Shown here: one piece after another, positions 42,754 to 50,959 of the stretch
Numbering within the stretch: position 1 is the first letter of the stretch
How the letters are laid out: each line of letters starts with the position of its first letter
Source of the DNA: Paenibacillus cymbidii
Lineage (GTDB): Bacteria; Bacillota; Bacilli; Paenibacillales; NBRC-103111
DNA length: 64,000 bases
Assembly: GCF_004764705.1 (NCBI RefSeq)
Contig: NZ_SHLX01000011.1
Span: 62,001 to 126,000, forward strand
Direction: 5' to 3'
Made by a program: the position numbers and the translations under genes
The notes under the pieces: generated by a model
Database searches by the model: none
What the model saw: the letters and a program-made list of their open reading frames with translations, nothing else
What the model was told of the DNA's origin: nothing

Positions 42754-43044
42754 GTGGACCAACAAATATCGGCCATCATTCATTACGTCGCCGATTCGCA
42801 CCGGGAGCTTGCCCGCATTCTCGACTCGAAGCGGCACATCGTTGTCCATGCGACGCAGCTGATCCATGTGCTTCCCGAGATGGATCCGCATGACGGGGGA
42901 ATCGAGCCGATTGTCGAACGTTCGCTCAAGCTGACCAAGGGGGTCATCTCGTATTTGCTCGGTTTGGCGGAGCTGGAAGACGCGCTGGCCGACAACCTGG
43001 AGACGGTAATGAAAGAATTGAAGGACGAGAACGGCGGCGAGTGA
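42754..43044 (+). CDS. Small helical protein A, unknown
   Basis: A 96-residue, almost wholly helical protein (ISAIIHYVADSHRELARIL, SYLLGLAELEDALADNL). GTG 42754 has GGGAGGG 6 nt upstream. The C-terminal helix ALADNLETVMKEL resembles GLARNLKTLLDK of the next protein, so the two are probably distant paralogues. No signal peptide or membrane segment. The function is unknown; the position after the nonulosonic acid genes is the only clue. Confidence 0.7.
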   Translation: MDQQISAIIHYVADSHRELARILDSKRHIVVHATQLIHVLPEMDPHDGGIEPIVERSLKLTKGVISYLLGLAELEDALADNLETVMKELKDENGGE

Positions 43045-43098
43045 CGGCAACCATCGCCGAATTCGGCACGGGACGAATGCGGAAGGAGGGAGATGCGG

Positions 43099-43434
43099 TT
43101 GAGCAGGGAAGCGAATTACATGCGCATCCTGGAGGCGACGGCGCGCGTGCAGGAGAACGTCGCCGCCATCCTGGAGGCCAAGGCGTTCGAGGCGGAGAAG
43201 TCGCGCTCCTGGATCACGCGCCAGGTTCATCATTCCCTCGTTCAAGGGCCGGAGGAGCTGTTCAAGCTGGCGGAAGAATTGCACGGGGCGATGCTGGAAG
43301 TGATCGAAGGCGTGACGAAGATGGAGCTTGGGCTGGCCCGCAACCTGAAGACGCTGCTGGACAAAAACGATCCGATGGACGGTTTCGGCGGCGGTTTCGG
43401 CGATTTCGACGGCATGGGCGGCGGCCGGACATGA
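43099..43434 (+). CDS. Small helical protein B with Gly/Phe-rich tail, unknown
   Basis: A 111-residue protein: helices ANYMRILEATARVQENVAAIL and FKLAEELHGAMLEVIEGVTK, then a disordered tail GFGGGFGDFDGMGGG. I chose TTG 43099 because AAGGAGG at 43083-43089 is ~9 nt away; the ATG at 43093 would be only 3 nt from it. The last helix is similar to that of protein A. The Gly/Phe tail recalls self-associating low-complexity ends of coat proteins. The next gene overlaps the stop (ATGA). Confidence 0.7.
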   Translation: MSREANYMRILEATARVQENVAAILEAKAFEAEKSRSWITRQVHHSLVQGPEELFKLAEELHGAMLEVIEGVTKMELGLARNLKTLLDKNDPMDGFGGGFGDFDGMGGGRT

Positions 43435-43721
43435 GCCGGAGTCGATATGCCGCCGAACTCGGCGCCATCAAGCTGGATATGCTGCATTCGCTCGCCCGCA
43501 GCCAGCGCGCGCTGGCGCGTATGCTCGAATGCGCCGCAGATACGGCGGAGGCCGCCGCCCCGCTCGGGCGGGAGCTGCGGCACAACCTCGCGGCGATCGA
43601 CCGCTGCCGGCACGCCCTGGCGGAGCATGTCGGCGTCATTCGTTGTCGCCGCGTCATCCGCGGCAAGCCGGGGGCGCTGTGGCTCGCCGCGCCGGTTTGC
43701 GCCGGCGAGCCTCGCCCGTGA
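43431..43721 (+). CDS. Small helical protein C, unknown
   Basis: A 96-residue protein, helical for the first ~65 residues (LDMLHSLARSQRALARMLE, LRHNLAAIDRCRHALAEHV), then basic and Pro-rich. ATG 43431 overlaps the stop of protein B (ATGA), so it is translationally coupled. It seems to belong to the same loose family of short helical proteins. It is the last gene of the plus-strand operon; the stop is 15 bp from the 3' end of convergent fabH. Confidence 0.65.
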   Translation: MSRSRYAAELGAIKLDMLHSLARSQRALARMLECAADTAEAAAPLGRELRHNLAAIDRCRHALAEHVGVIRCRRVIRGKPGALWLAAPVCAGEPRP

Positions 43722-43736
43722 CGGGGCCGACGCCGG

Positions 43737-44714
43737 TTACGGCTGCCAGCTCACGAGCAGCGCGGCTTGCGACAACCCGCCGCCGAAGCCGTACAGCAGC
43801 AGCATGTCGCCGGGCTTGACGCTGCCGTTTGTTACCCCGCGCGCCAGCGAAAGCGGGATCGTCGCTGCCGACGTATTGCCATATTCGGCCATGCTCGTGA
43901 GCGTGCGCGACAGCGGGAAGCCGCTCTTCTCGCAGGCCGATTCGATGATTCTCATGTTGGCGCTGTGCGGGATGAACCAGTCGATGTCATCCGGCTTCAT
44001 GCCGGCGCCTTCGAGCAGCCGGCTCATTCCTTCCGGAACGGCGCTGACGGCCCATTTGTACACTTCGCGCCCGTTCTGGACAAGCTTGCCGCCGCCGGCC
44101 ATCGGTTCGCCGTCGATCGTGTCGGACAAGCCGAGGCGGTACAGGTGTTTTCCTTTTTCCCCGTCCGATGCGACATACGCGCCGCGAAACCCGCCTTCCT
44201 CGCGCCGTTCCACCAGTGCCGCCCCGGCGCCGTCGCCGAACAGGATACATGTCGAGCGGTCGGTGTAGTCGGTAATTTTGGACATGGCATCGGCGCCGAT
44301 GACGAGCACCTTGCGGTGCAGCCCGGCGCTGATCAGCCCGTTCGCCACGTGCAGCCCGTAAGCGAAACCGGCGCAGGTGGCGTTCAGATCGAAGGCGCCG
44401 GCGTTCGTCAGCCCGAGCCGGTGCTGCACCAGATTGGAGACGCCGGGAAACGGGTAATCGGGCGTATGCGTGCAGGCGATGACGAGGTCGACGTCGTCGA
44501 TCGGCTTCGCGAAGCGCTGCTGCAGATCGCGAACGGCCGCCACGCACATATGGCTCGTGAACTCGTCCTCGGCGGCGATGCGCCGCTCCTTCATGCCGGT
44601 CATTTTGACGATCCATTCGTCGTTCGTATCGACCAATTGCTCCAAATCGGCGTTGCTGAGGACACGCTGCGGCACATAGGCGCCGATGGCGGTCAACGCG
44701 GCGTGGCTAGTCAT
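43737..44714 (-). CDS. fabH: Beta-ketoacyl-ACP synthase III
   Basis: A 325-residue KAS III that starts fatty-acid synthesis from acyl-CoA and malonyl-ACP. The triad is complete: Cys114 in NATCAGFAYG, His250 in FIPHSANMR and Asn280 in AEYGNTSAAT. I chose ATG 44714 (GGAGG 8 nt upstream) over GTG 44723, which overlaps the RBS. In B. subtilis fabHA is followed by fabF; here fabH stands alone, so it may be a second copy (FabHB-like) for branched primers. It has its own promoter and a FapR box, see below. Confidence 0.93.
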   Translation of the reverse strand: MTSHAALTAIGAYVPQRVLSNADLEQLVDTNDEWIVKMTGMKERRIAAEDEFTSHMCVAAVRDLQQRFAKPIDDVDLVIACTHTPDYPFPGVSNLVQHRLGLTNAGAFDLNATCAGFAYGLHVANGLISAGLHRKVLVIGADAMSKITDYTDRSTCILFGDGAGAALVERREEGGFRGAYVASDGEKGKHLYRLGLSDTIDGEPMAGGGKLVQNGREVYKWAVSAVPEGMSRLLEGAGMKPDDIDWFIPHSANMRIIESACEKSGFPLSRTLTSMAEYGNTSAATIPLSLARGVTNGSVKPGDMLLLYGFGGGLSQAALLVSWQP

Positions 44715-44749
44715 GGCGGGCACCTCCGGTAATTTTTTGATACTAAGTA

Positions 44750-44766
44750 TTAGTATCTGGTACTAA
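44750..44766. promoter_or_regulatory. FapR operator
   Basis: TTAGTATCTGGTACTAA is a near-perfect inverted repeat of the FapR type (TTAGTACC-N-GGTACTAA-like). A second half-site TGATACTAA lies just downstream. It directly follows the -10 box of the fabH promoter, so bound FapR would block initiation until malonyl-CoA releases it. Confidence 0.88.
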
Positions 44767-44767
44767 A

Positions 44768-44797
44768 ATTATAGCCGAGGGAGGGGCGGGGTGTCAA
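44768..44797 (-). promoter_or_regulatory. Sigma-A promoter of fabH
   Basis: Minus strand: TTGACA (44792-44797), 18-bp spacer, TATAAT (44768-44773), both consensus. Confidence 0.9.
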
Positions 44798-44897
44798 TAA
44801 CTTATCAATCGTCTGGCCGTTCGGGGCGAATTCGATTATACTACTTGTGCAACACTTTGTTATTGGCAATTTCGCGGGTAGAAGGCGGTTTTCGTTC

Positions 44898-47180
44898 ATG
44901 AAGCATGCGCTCAGCCTGAAACAAAAAATTTGGTTCTCTTACTTTTTCGTGTTTGCCGTTCCGTTTCTCATTCTTGGAGGGATGGTCTATTTTAATGCCG
45001 TCATCGGCCTTCAACATGAAATTGAGCGTTCCAATATGCGCCAATTGGAGCTTGTTCGCGACGAAATCGACAGGCTGATGCAGGAGATGAACGACCTCGC
45101 CTCCCAGTTGTCGATCGACCCCACCCTTACGCCTTATATGGTGCATAGAAACGGATATGCTCAACTCGAATCCGTACGCGAGCTGGCGCGGTATCAATCG
45201 TACAACCCCTATCTGGAAGATATTTTGCTGCATTTTGAAAATGATGACATTATTTATTCGACGACCGGAACGATGTACATGACGACCTTGATGGGGGAGT
45301 TTTACCAATTTCCCGAAAAAGATATGGTCCAATGGCTTGACCAAACGGTTGCGACACGTTCCGAATTTACCCGCGCGGTTAACCTGAAGGGGCGAACGAC
45401 GCGCGGCCGTGAATTGATCGCTTACTCTTCTCCCATCCCGAGGAACAACTCGCTCCATTACGGCAAAGTCATTTTGCTGCTGAACAGCGAGAGCCTGACG
45501 AACAAGATCGAAAATTTGCTCGGCGATTTGCGCGGCGGCATATTTGTTTTAAACGAGAAGAAACAAGTAATGGCTTTCCAGAACAGCGGGCTTCCGCTTG
45601 CTGAAACGATGCTCTCGGAGATTTGGCAAGAGAATTGGACGGAATCGTCAGGGTACAGGCAGGTGAAATGGGAAAATAATCGTTATTCGCTGGCCAGCGT
45701 CGATTCCGACGTTACCGGCTGGTCTTTCGTTACGTTGATGCCGACCGAACAGTTTCTTTCGCGTGTCATCAATATGAAGCTGCTCGTCGGATTTGTTTTG
45801 GCGACGCTGATCTGCCTTGGCGTTGTCGGCTCGTTGGCCATTTCAAGACGGCAGTACCGGCCGATCGGGCGGCTGTTTCAGAATGCCCTGCATATTTTGC
45901 CGCGTTCCGCCGAACAGCAGGTCGGCAATGAACTCGACTACATCGGCAGCACCCTCAGCACCACGTATCGCAGCAATCTTGCCCTGATCGAGCAGGTGGA
46001 TCTGCAGAGCGAAATCGTCAAAGAAAAGTTTCTGCTTCGCCTGCTGCAAGGCAAGCTTGCGGCGGGGGAATGGGAGGAAGGCGCGTTGACCCATAGCTTG
46101 CAGGCCAAAGGGGCTTGCTATTTCGTCTTGATCGTCGATTTGGTGAACGGACCGGCCGGGTTGCTCTCCGCTCGGGACAAGGACGATATTTCCCAACTGT
46201 TCCGCCATTTCGTATTTGACGGCGGCGAAGCCTATGGAGTGCAGCTCGACTGGGAAGCCGGGATGGCGCTTGTCGTCGCCATGGAGCGAGATGAGGAAGA
46301 CGCGAAGCTTATGCAGCTGAAGGTCGCAAAAGAACTGCAGCAACGGGCGGCAAGCCGGATTGACGGGCAGCTTACCGTAGCCGTGGGCCAGCCGTATACG
46401 GATCCGCGATCGGTCAACCATTCCTACATCGAAGCCGCGGGGGCGATGGAACACCGCATTCGGGAAGGAAGCGGCGGCGTGCTCTTTTTTGTTGATTTGC
46501 AGAAGATCAATCAGGATGATTTGTGGTATCCGGTGGAGGAGCAAGTCCGCTTTATTCAAAGCTTGAAGCAAGGGGACGCCGGAGTCGCAACGGAAACGCT
46601 GGGCAAAATGATGGCCGGCCTGGCAGAAAGAGTACAGTCGCTGTTCATGCTGCGGCTCATTTGCGCAGATCTGATCAATTCGGTGTTCAAATTGATGCGT
46701 GAAGTGCAGTTCGCAGACAGTCCGGAACAGATTCGGCTTGTGACCGAGTTTGCGTCGCTCGCCGACCTGGAGACGCGGCTCCGTCTGTTGGCGGAGGAGA
46801 TATGCGACTACGTTGTCCGAAAGCGCGACAGCAACCATACGCGGCTTCAGCAAGAGGTGACCGCGCTGATTCAGGCCCGCTATCCATCCATCGACTTTTC
46901 GCTGGAGCAGCTTGCCGTGCATTTCCGCTTGTCCTCCTCTTATCTCAGCCGATTCATTAAAGAGCAGACAGGCATGACGTTTACGGAATACGTCCAGCAG
47001 CTCAGGCACGAGGAGGCGAAGCGGCTGCTTGTCGAAACGGATTGGCCGGTCAAGGACATTGTCGGAAGCGTCGGATATATCGGCGTGTCGAAATACATTG
47101 AGAAGTTTCGCAAGCAGGAAGGCATTACACCGGGAGAATACCGCAAGCTTTATCGCCGGAACGGCGAAACGAACGCATAG
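44898..47180 (+). CDS. Membrane-bound AraC-family transcriptional regulator
   Basis: A 760-residue regulator of the type usually next to LplB/YtcP transporters. A first membrane helix (residues ~11-31), an extracellular Cache-like sensor (~35-285), a second helix (~290-315, LVGFVLATLICLGVVGSLAI), a cytoplasmic linker and a C-terminal double AraC helix-turn-helix (FSLEQLAVHFRLSSSYLSRF; VGSVGYIGVSKYIEKFRKQE) follow. I chose ATG 44898 with GAAGG upstream; GTG 44847 is in frame but lacks an RBS. It probably senses an external sugar and activates the transporter operon. TATACT at 44837-44842 may be its -10. Confidence 0.88.
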   Translation: MKHALSLKQKIWFSYFFVFAVPFLILGGMVYFNAVIGLQHEIERSNMRQLELVRDEIDRLMQEMNDLASQLSIDPTLTPYMVHRNGYAQLESVRELARYQSYNPYLEDILLHFENDDIIYSTTGTMYMTTLMGEFYQFPEKDMVQWLDQTVATRSEFTRAVNLKGRTTRGRELIAYSSPIPRNNSLHYGKVILLLNSESLTNKIENLLGDLRGGIFVLNEKKQVMAFQNSGLPLAETMLSEIWQENWTESSGYRQVKWENNRYSLASVDSDVTGWSFVTLMPTEQFLSRVINMKLLVGFVLATLICLGVVGSLAISRRQYRPIGRLFQNALHILPRSAEQQVGNELDYIGSTLSTTYRSNLALIEQVDLQSEIVKEKFLLRLLQGKLAAGEWEEGALTHSLQAKGACYFVLIVDLVNGPAGLLSARDKDDISQLFRHFVFDGGEAYGVQLDWEAGMALVVAMERDEEDAKLMQLKVAKELQQRAASRIDGQLTVAVGQPYTDPRSVNHSYIEAAGAMEHRIREGSGGVLFFVDLQKINQDDLWYPVEEQVRFIQSLKQGDAGVATETLGKMMAGLAERVQSLFMLRLICADLINSVFKLMREVQFADSPEQIRLVTEFASLADLETRLRLLAEEICDYVVRKRDSNHTRLQQEVTALIQARYPSIDFSLEQLAVHFRLSSSYLSRFIKEQTGMTFTEYVQQLRHEEAKRLLVETDWPVKDIVGSVGYIGVSKYIEKFRKQEGITPGEYRKLYRRNGETNA

Positions 47181-47194
47181 GGAGCGGCAATCGA

Positions 47195-47225
47195 GAGGGG
47201 GGCGAGCGCCCCTCTTCTTTTTTTG
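47195..47225 (+). terminator. Terminator after the AraC regulator gene
   Basis: GAGGGG/CCCCTC stem with inner GC/GC pairs, then TTCTTTTTTT, 14 bp after the stop. Confidence 0.85.
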
Positions 47226-47261
47226 CCGCCAAACACGGGGCGCGCCGCTTGCTGTCATGCA

Positions 47262-47301
47262 CGGAACATGGAGGTATTTGCCACATCATGATCGGAACAT
47301 G
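47262..47301 (+). promoter_or_regulatory. Direct repeats, candidate AraC-regulator sites
   Basis: CGGAACATG occurs at 47262-47270 and 47293-47301 (31 bp apart, about three helical turns), with a partial copy CGGAATAT at 47313-47320 next to the -35. Same-face direct repeats upstream of a promoter suit AraC-type activators. Confidence 0.5.
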
Positions 47302-47319
47302 CAAGCGATCATCGGAATA

Positions 47320-47348
47320 TTTACGGTGCGGAAGGCGGCGGTTATACT
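47320..47348 (+). promoter_or_regulatory. Sigma-A promoter of the transporter/glycosidase operon
   Basis: TTTACG (47320-47325), 17-bp spacer, TATACT (47343-47348). It lies 40 bp before the first permease ATG. Confidence 0.7.
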
Positions 47349-47388
47349 TCGACTGTGCAAAGGCCCGTTGACAGAGGGGGTGAAACGA

Positions 47389-48285
47389 ATGGCGGGGTCA
47401 CGGTTGAAGCGGACATGGCCGCTATATGTGTTGGTGCTGCCGGCGATTGTTTATTATGTCCTATTCCAGTATGTACCGATGTACGGGGTGCAAATCGCTT
47501 TTAAGCAATATGTGGTCACGAAAGGAATATGGGGCAGCGATTGGGTGGGGTTCGATCAGTTCGTGCGGTTTTTTCAGTCGTATTACTTCGGACGACTGCT
47601 CCGCAACACATTGCTCATCAGCTTATTCCAGCTGGCATTGTTCCCGGTGTCCGTCCTGGTGGCGCTGTCGCTGAACGAGCTGGTGAACGGCAAGTATAAA
47701 AAATTCGTGCAGACGGTCACCTATGCCCCCCACTTCATCTCCACGGTTGTGATGAGCGGCATGATCATCGCTTTCCTGAGTCCGAGTACGGGGATTGTGA
47801 ACAAATTCGTGTCATGGCTCGGCGGCGACCCGATTTCGTTCATGACCAAACCGGAGTGGTTCAAAAGCATTTTTGTACTCAGCGGCGAGTGGCAGAATCT
47901 CGGCTGGGGGGCTATCATTTATTTGGCAGCGCTGACCGGGATCAATCCGGAGCTTCACGAAGCGGCTACCGTCGATGGCGCCAGCCGGATGCAGCGCATC
48001 CGCCATATCAATCTTCCCGGCATCATGCCAACGATTACGATTCTGCTTATTCTTAATGCGGGCAGCTTCATGTCCATCGGCTTCGAGCGGGTCTATCTGC
48101 TGCAGAACACCTTGAACTTGCAAGCATCGGACGTCATTCAGACGTATGTGTATCGCAGCGGATTGATCGATGGGCAATATAGCTTCTCGAGTGCCGTAGG
48201 GCTGTTCAATTCGGCGGTCAATCTCGTCCTTCTGTTGATTGTCAATCAGACCGCGCGAAGATTCAGCAGCACCAGTCTGCTATAG
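47389..48285 (+). CDS. ABC sugar permease, LplB type
   Basis: A 298-residue inner-membrane permease with about six helices. It opens YVLVLPAIVYYVLFQYVPMYG, the usual LplB-type first helix and loop, and has the EAA loop HEAATVDGASRMQRIRHINLPG that docks the ATPase. I chose ATG 47389 because GAGGGGG lies 8 nt upstream; the longer frame overlaps the previous gene and the promoter. It forms a CUT1-type importer for oligosaccharides with the next two gene products; no ATPase is encoded here, so a shared MsmX-like one is expected. Confidence 0.9.
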   Translation: MAGSRLKRTWPLYVLVLPAIVYYVLFQYVPMYGVQIAFKQYVVTKGIWGSDWVGFDQFVRFFQSYYFGRLLRNTLLISLFQLALFPVSVLVALSLNELVNGKYKKFVQTVTYAPHFISTVVMSGMIIAFLSPSTGIVNKFVSWLGGDPISFMTKPEWFKSIFVLSGEWQNLGWGAIIYLAALTGINPELHEAATVDGASRMQRIRHINLPGIMPTITILLILNAGSFMSIGFERVYLLQNTLNLQASDVIQTYVYRSGLIDGQYSFSSAVGLFNSAVNLVLLLIVNQTARRFSSTSLL

Positions 48286-48299
48286 GAAGGGGGGGCCGT

Positions 48300-49190
48300 A
48301 TGAACCATCGCTTGTCGGATCGGGCGTTCGTCGCGATCAACTACGCTTTTACGGCGCTCATGCTGGTTGTGGTGCTGTACCCGCTCATCTACATCATCAG
48401 CGCTTCCGTCAGCAACCCGCTCTACGTCAATTCGGGCCACATGTGGTTATGGCCCGAGCAGGTAACGTTTGAAGGCTATAAGCGGGTTTTCCAAAACGCG
48501 GACATTTGGCGAGGGTATCGGAACACCATCGGTTATACGCTTCTAGGCACGGGCATCCATCTGGCGATTTTGCTGCCCTGCGCCTTTGCTCTATCCCGCA
48601 AGGAGATGCGCGGCAGAACCGCTATCATGGTGTTTATGCTGGCGACGATGTTTTTTAACGGCGGGCTCATCCCCAATTATTTGCTGGTCAAACAATTGGG
48701 CATGATGGATTCCTTGTGGGCGATTGTCGTGCCGAATGCAGTCGGCATTTGGGCGATCGTCGTGACCCGGACGTTTTTTGCGGCGAATGTCCCGCAGGAG
48801 CTGCAGGAAGCCGCGGAAATCGACGGGTGCCGGCTGTTCGGCGTTTTCTTCCGCATCGTGCTTCCGCTCTCCGGACCGATTATCGCCGTGATGTCGTTGT
48901 TCCATGCGGTGGGGCTCTGGAATCAATACTTTGCAGCCATGATGTATTTGTCCAATCGCGATTTATTTCCGCTGCAGCTCATTTTGCGGGAAATTCTCAT
49001 TTTGCAGGAAATGAACACGACGATGCTGATGAGCGGCGACCAACTGGACAGTTTGTCGGAGCAAGCCAGAATCGCGGATATCCTGAAATACGCGGTGATG
49101 ATCGTGTCCGCCTTGCCGTTGCTGATCGCCTACCCGTTTCTTCAGCGTTTTTTCGTGAAGGGCGTGTTGATCGGCTCGCTCAAAGGATAA
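48300..49190 (+). CDS. ABC sugar permease, YtcP type
   Basis: A 296-residue partner permease: FTALMLVVVLYPLIYIISAS as first helix, TMFFNGGLIPNYLLVKQLGM, and the EAA loop QEAAEIDGCRLFGVFFRIVLP. ATG 48300 follows GGAAGGGGGG and starts 14 bp after the first permease stop, typical of this operon type. It should pair with the LplB-type protein and receive sugar from the following lipoprotein. Confidence 0.92.
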   Translation: MNHRLSDRAFVAINYAFTALMLVVVLYPLIYIISASVSNPLYVNSGHMWLWPEQVTFEGYKRVFQNADIWRGYRNTIGYTLLGTGIHLAILLPCAFALSRKEMRGRTAIMVFMLATMFFNGGLIPNYLLVKQLGMMDSLWAIVVPNAVGIWAIVVTRTFFAANVPQELQEAAEIDGCRLFGVFFRIVLPLSGPIIAVMSLFHAVGLWNQYFAAMMYLSNRDLFPLQLILREILILQEMNTTMLMSGDQLDSLSEQARIADILKYAVMIVSALPLLIAYPFLQRFFVKGVLIGSLKG

Positions 49191-49296
49191 GACGCATCGG
49201 ATGCGCGCAAGGAAAGGGGGGATGCTGCGTAAGGCGGCGACAGGGCAGAAGAAGGGGAAGCAATACGATAACGATAAAGACGAGGTGACGGCATCA

Positions 49297-50934
49297 ATGA
49301 AAAAGCACGTATGGACGACCGCCGTATTGACGACGGCGCTGGCGGCAACCGTCATAACGGGCTGCGAGTCCCGTTCGACCACGGAAAAGCCGGCGGAAAC
49401 GACCAAAGCCGAACAGAAAAAGACGCCCGATAATTTAAATTTGAGCGGATTTCCGGTTGTAAGCTCGCCTATCACGCTGACGCTGATGGGTTCCAAAACT
49501 GCCAACCAATTGGCGTGGAACGACATGGTGTTTTTTCAGGAAATGGAGAAGCTGACCAACATCAAGTTCACGTTCGATACGCCGGCCGCCGAAAGCTACA
49601 AGGAAAAGCTTAATCTCCGCTTCGCAAGCGGCAACTTGCCGGATGTGCTGTTCGGTGCGAACTTGCAGCCGGCGGACGAAATCATGTTCGGCGGCCAGGG
49701 CCAACTGATTCCGCTGGAGAAGCTGATCGCGGACTATGCGCCAAACATCCGCAAGCTGCTTGATGACAATCCGGACATACGCCGCAATATAACGACTCCG
49801 GACGGACATATTTATTCGTTGCCCTTTATCGACACGCCGGACGCATTCGGCGTTTATCCGAAGCTGTGGATCAATGAAAGCTGGCTGAAGGCGCTGAATT
49901 TGCAGATGCCCAAAACGGTCGACGAGTTGATCGCGGTATTGCGGGCATTCAAAAATAACGATCCGAACAAAAACGGCAAACAAGACGAAATTCCGATGTC
50001 GTTCAACCTGGCTGCGGCAGGCGGCGTGCCCGATATTCAAAATGTTCTGCTGAACGCTTTCGGGTTTACCGGCCCGATGTCGGTCGACAAGGACAACGTG
50101 CGGTTTGCCCCGGCGGCGCCGGAATACAAAGCTTATCTTTCTTTCATGAATCAGCTGTATACCGAAGGGCTTCTGGACAAGGAAGGGTATTCGCAAACGG
50201 TCCAGCAAAAAAACGCCAAGGGCAATGCCGGCCGAATCGGCGTATTCGCGGCAGGCGGACCGTTCCAGGTCGTCGGCAACGATCAGGACAAAAACTACAG
50301 CATTTTGCCTCCGCTCACGTCGCAGGTAAACGCAACGCCGTTTTCGGTGCGCGCAAACAATTTGACGAAGGGCACGTTTGCCATCACGAAGAGCAATAAA
50401 AGTCCGGAAGCGACCATTCGTTGGGTGGACTATTTGTACAGCGCGGAAGGCGCCTTGCTCGCCGCCCAGGGGATCGAAGGCAAGCATTACGAATACGTCG
50501 ACAACAAGCAGGGGCTGAAAGCGCTGGTTCCGGCCGGCGCCAATCCCGCCGAATTCCGCGGGACGATATCGCCGAACGCGGGTACGTTGATTCCCCGCAT
50601 CCACGAGCCCGTGCAAAAGTTGAATAACTACAACCTGAAGGAAACGAATCCGCTGAACTACCACATCGAGCAGGAAACGAACAGCAAGCTCAGACCGGTG
50701 GCGAGGAACAGCTTCCCCTTGATTTATTTCTCGATGGATCAGCAGCAGCAGCTTAAGGTGCTGGAAACGGATATCACCACGTACGTGAACGAAATGTCGG
50801 GCAAATTTACGGTTGGCGATGTGGCGCTGGACAGCAAATGGAACGAGTACACGGCTACGCTCGACAAGATGAACGTGAAGCAGTATGTGAGCATTTACCA
50901 GCAAGCGTACAATCAGTGGGCGGGCAAAAAGTAA
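49297..50934 (+). CDS. Extracellular sugar-binding lipoprotein (LipO type)
   Basis: A 545-residue solute-binding protein. The signal peptide ends in the lipobox ITGC with Cys23 as lipidation site; a charged linker follows; then the cluster D fold with FFQEMEKLTNIKF and LNLRFASGNLPDVLFGANL, found in LipO/YtcQ proteins. I chose ATG 49297 because of GAGGTG upstream and because it gives a normal signal peptide. It captures oligosaccharide for the two permeases. Codons and spacing fit its neighbours. Confidence 0.9.
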   Translation: MKKHVWTTAVLTTALAATVITGCESRSTTEKPAETTKAEQKKTPDNLNLSGFPVVSSPITLTLMGSKTANQLAWNDMVFFQEMEKLTNIKFTFDTPAAESYKEKLNLRFASGNLPDVLFGANLQPADEIMFGGQGQLIPLEKLIADYAPNIRKLLDDNPDIRRNITTPDGHIYSLPFIDTPDAFGVYPKLWINESWLKALNLQMPKTVDELIAVLRAFKNNDPNKNGKQDEIPMSFNLAAAGGVPDIQNVLLNAFGFTGPMSVDKDNVRFAPAAPEYKAYLSFMNQLYTEGLLDKEGYSQTVQQKNAKGNAGRIGVFAAGGPFQVVGNDQDKNYSILPPLTSQVNATPFSVRANNLTKGTFAITKSNKSPEATIRWVDYLYSAEGALLAAQGIEGKHYEYVDNKQGLKALVPAGANPAEFRGTISPNAGTLIPRIHEPVQKLNNYNLKETNPLNYHIEQETNSKLRPVARNSFPLIYFSMDQQQQLKVLETDITTYVNEMSGKFTVGDVALDSKWNEYTATLDKMNVKQYVSIYQQAYNQWAGKK

Positions 50935-50959
50935 GATTACGCATGAAGGGGCGATGGGG

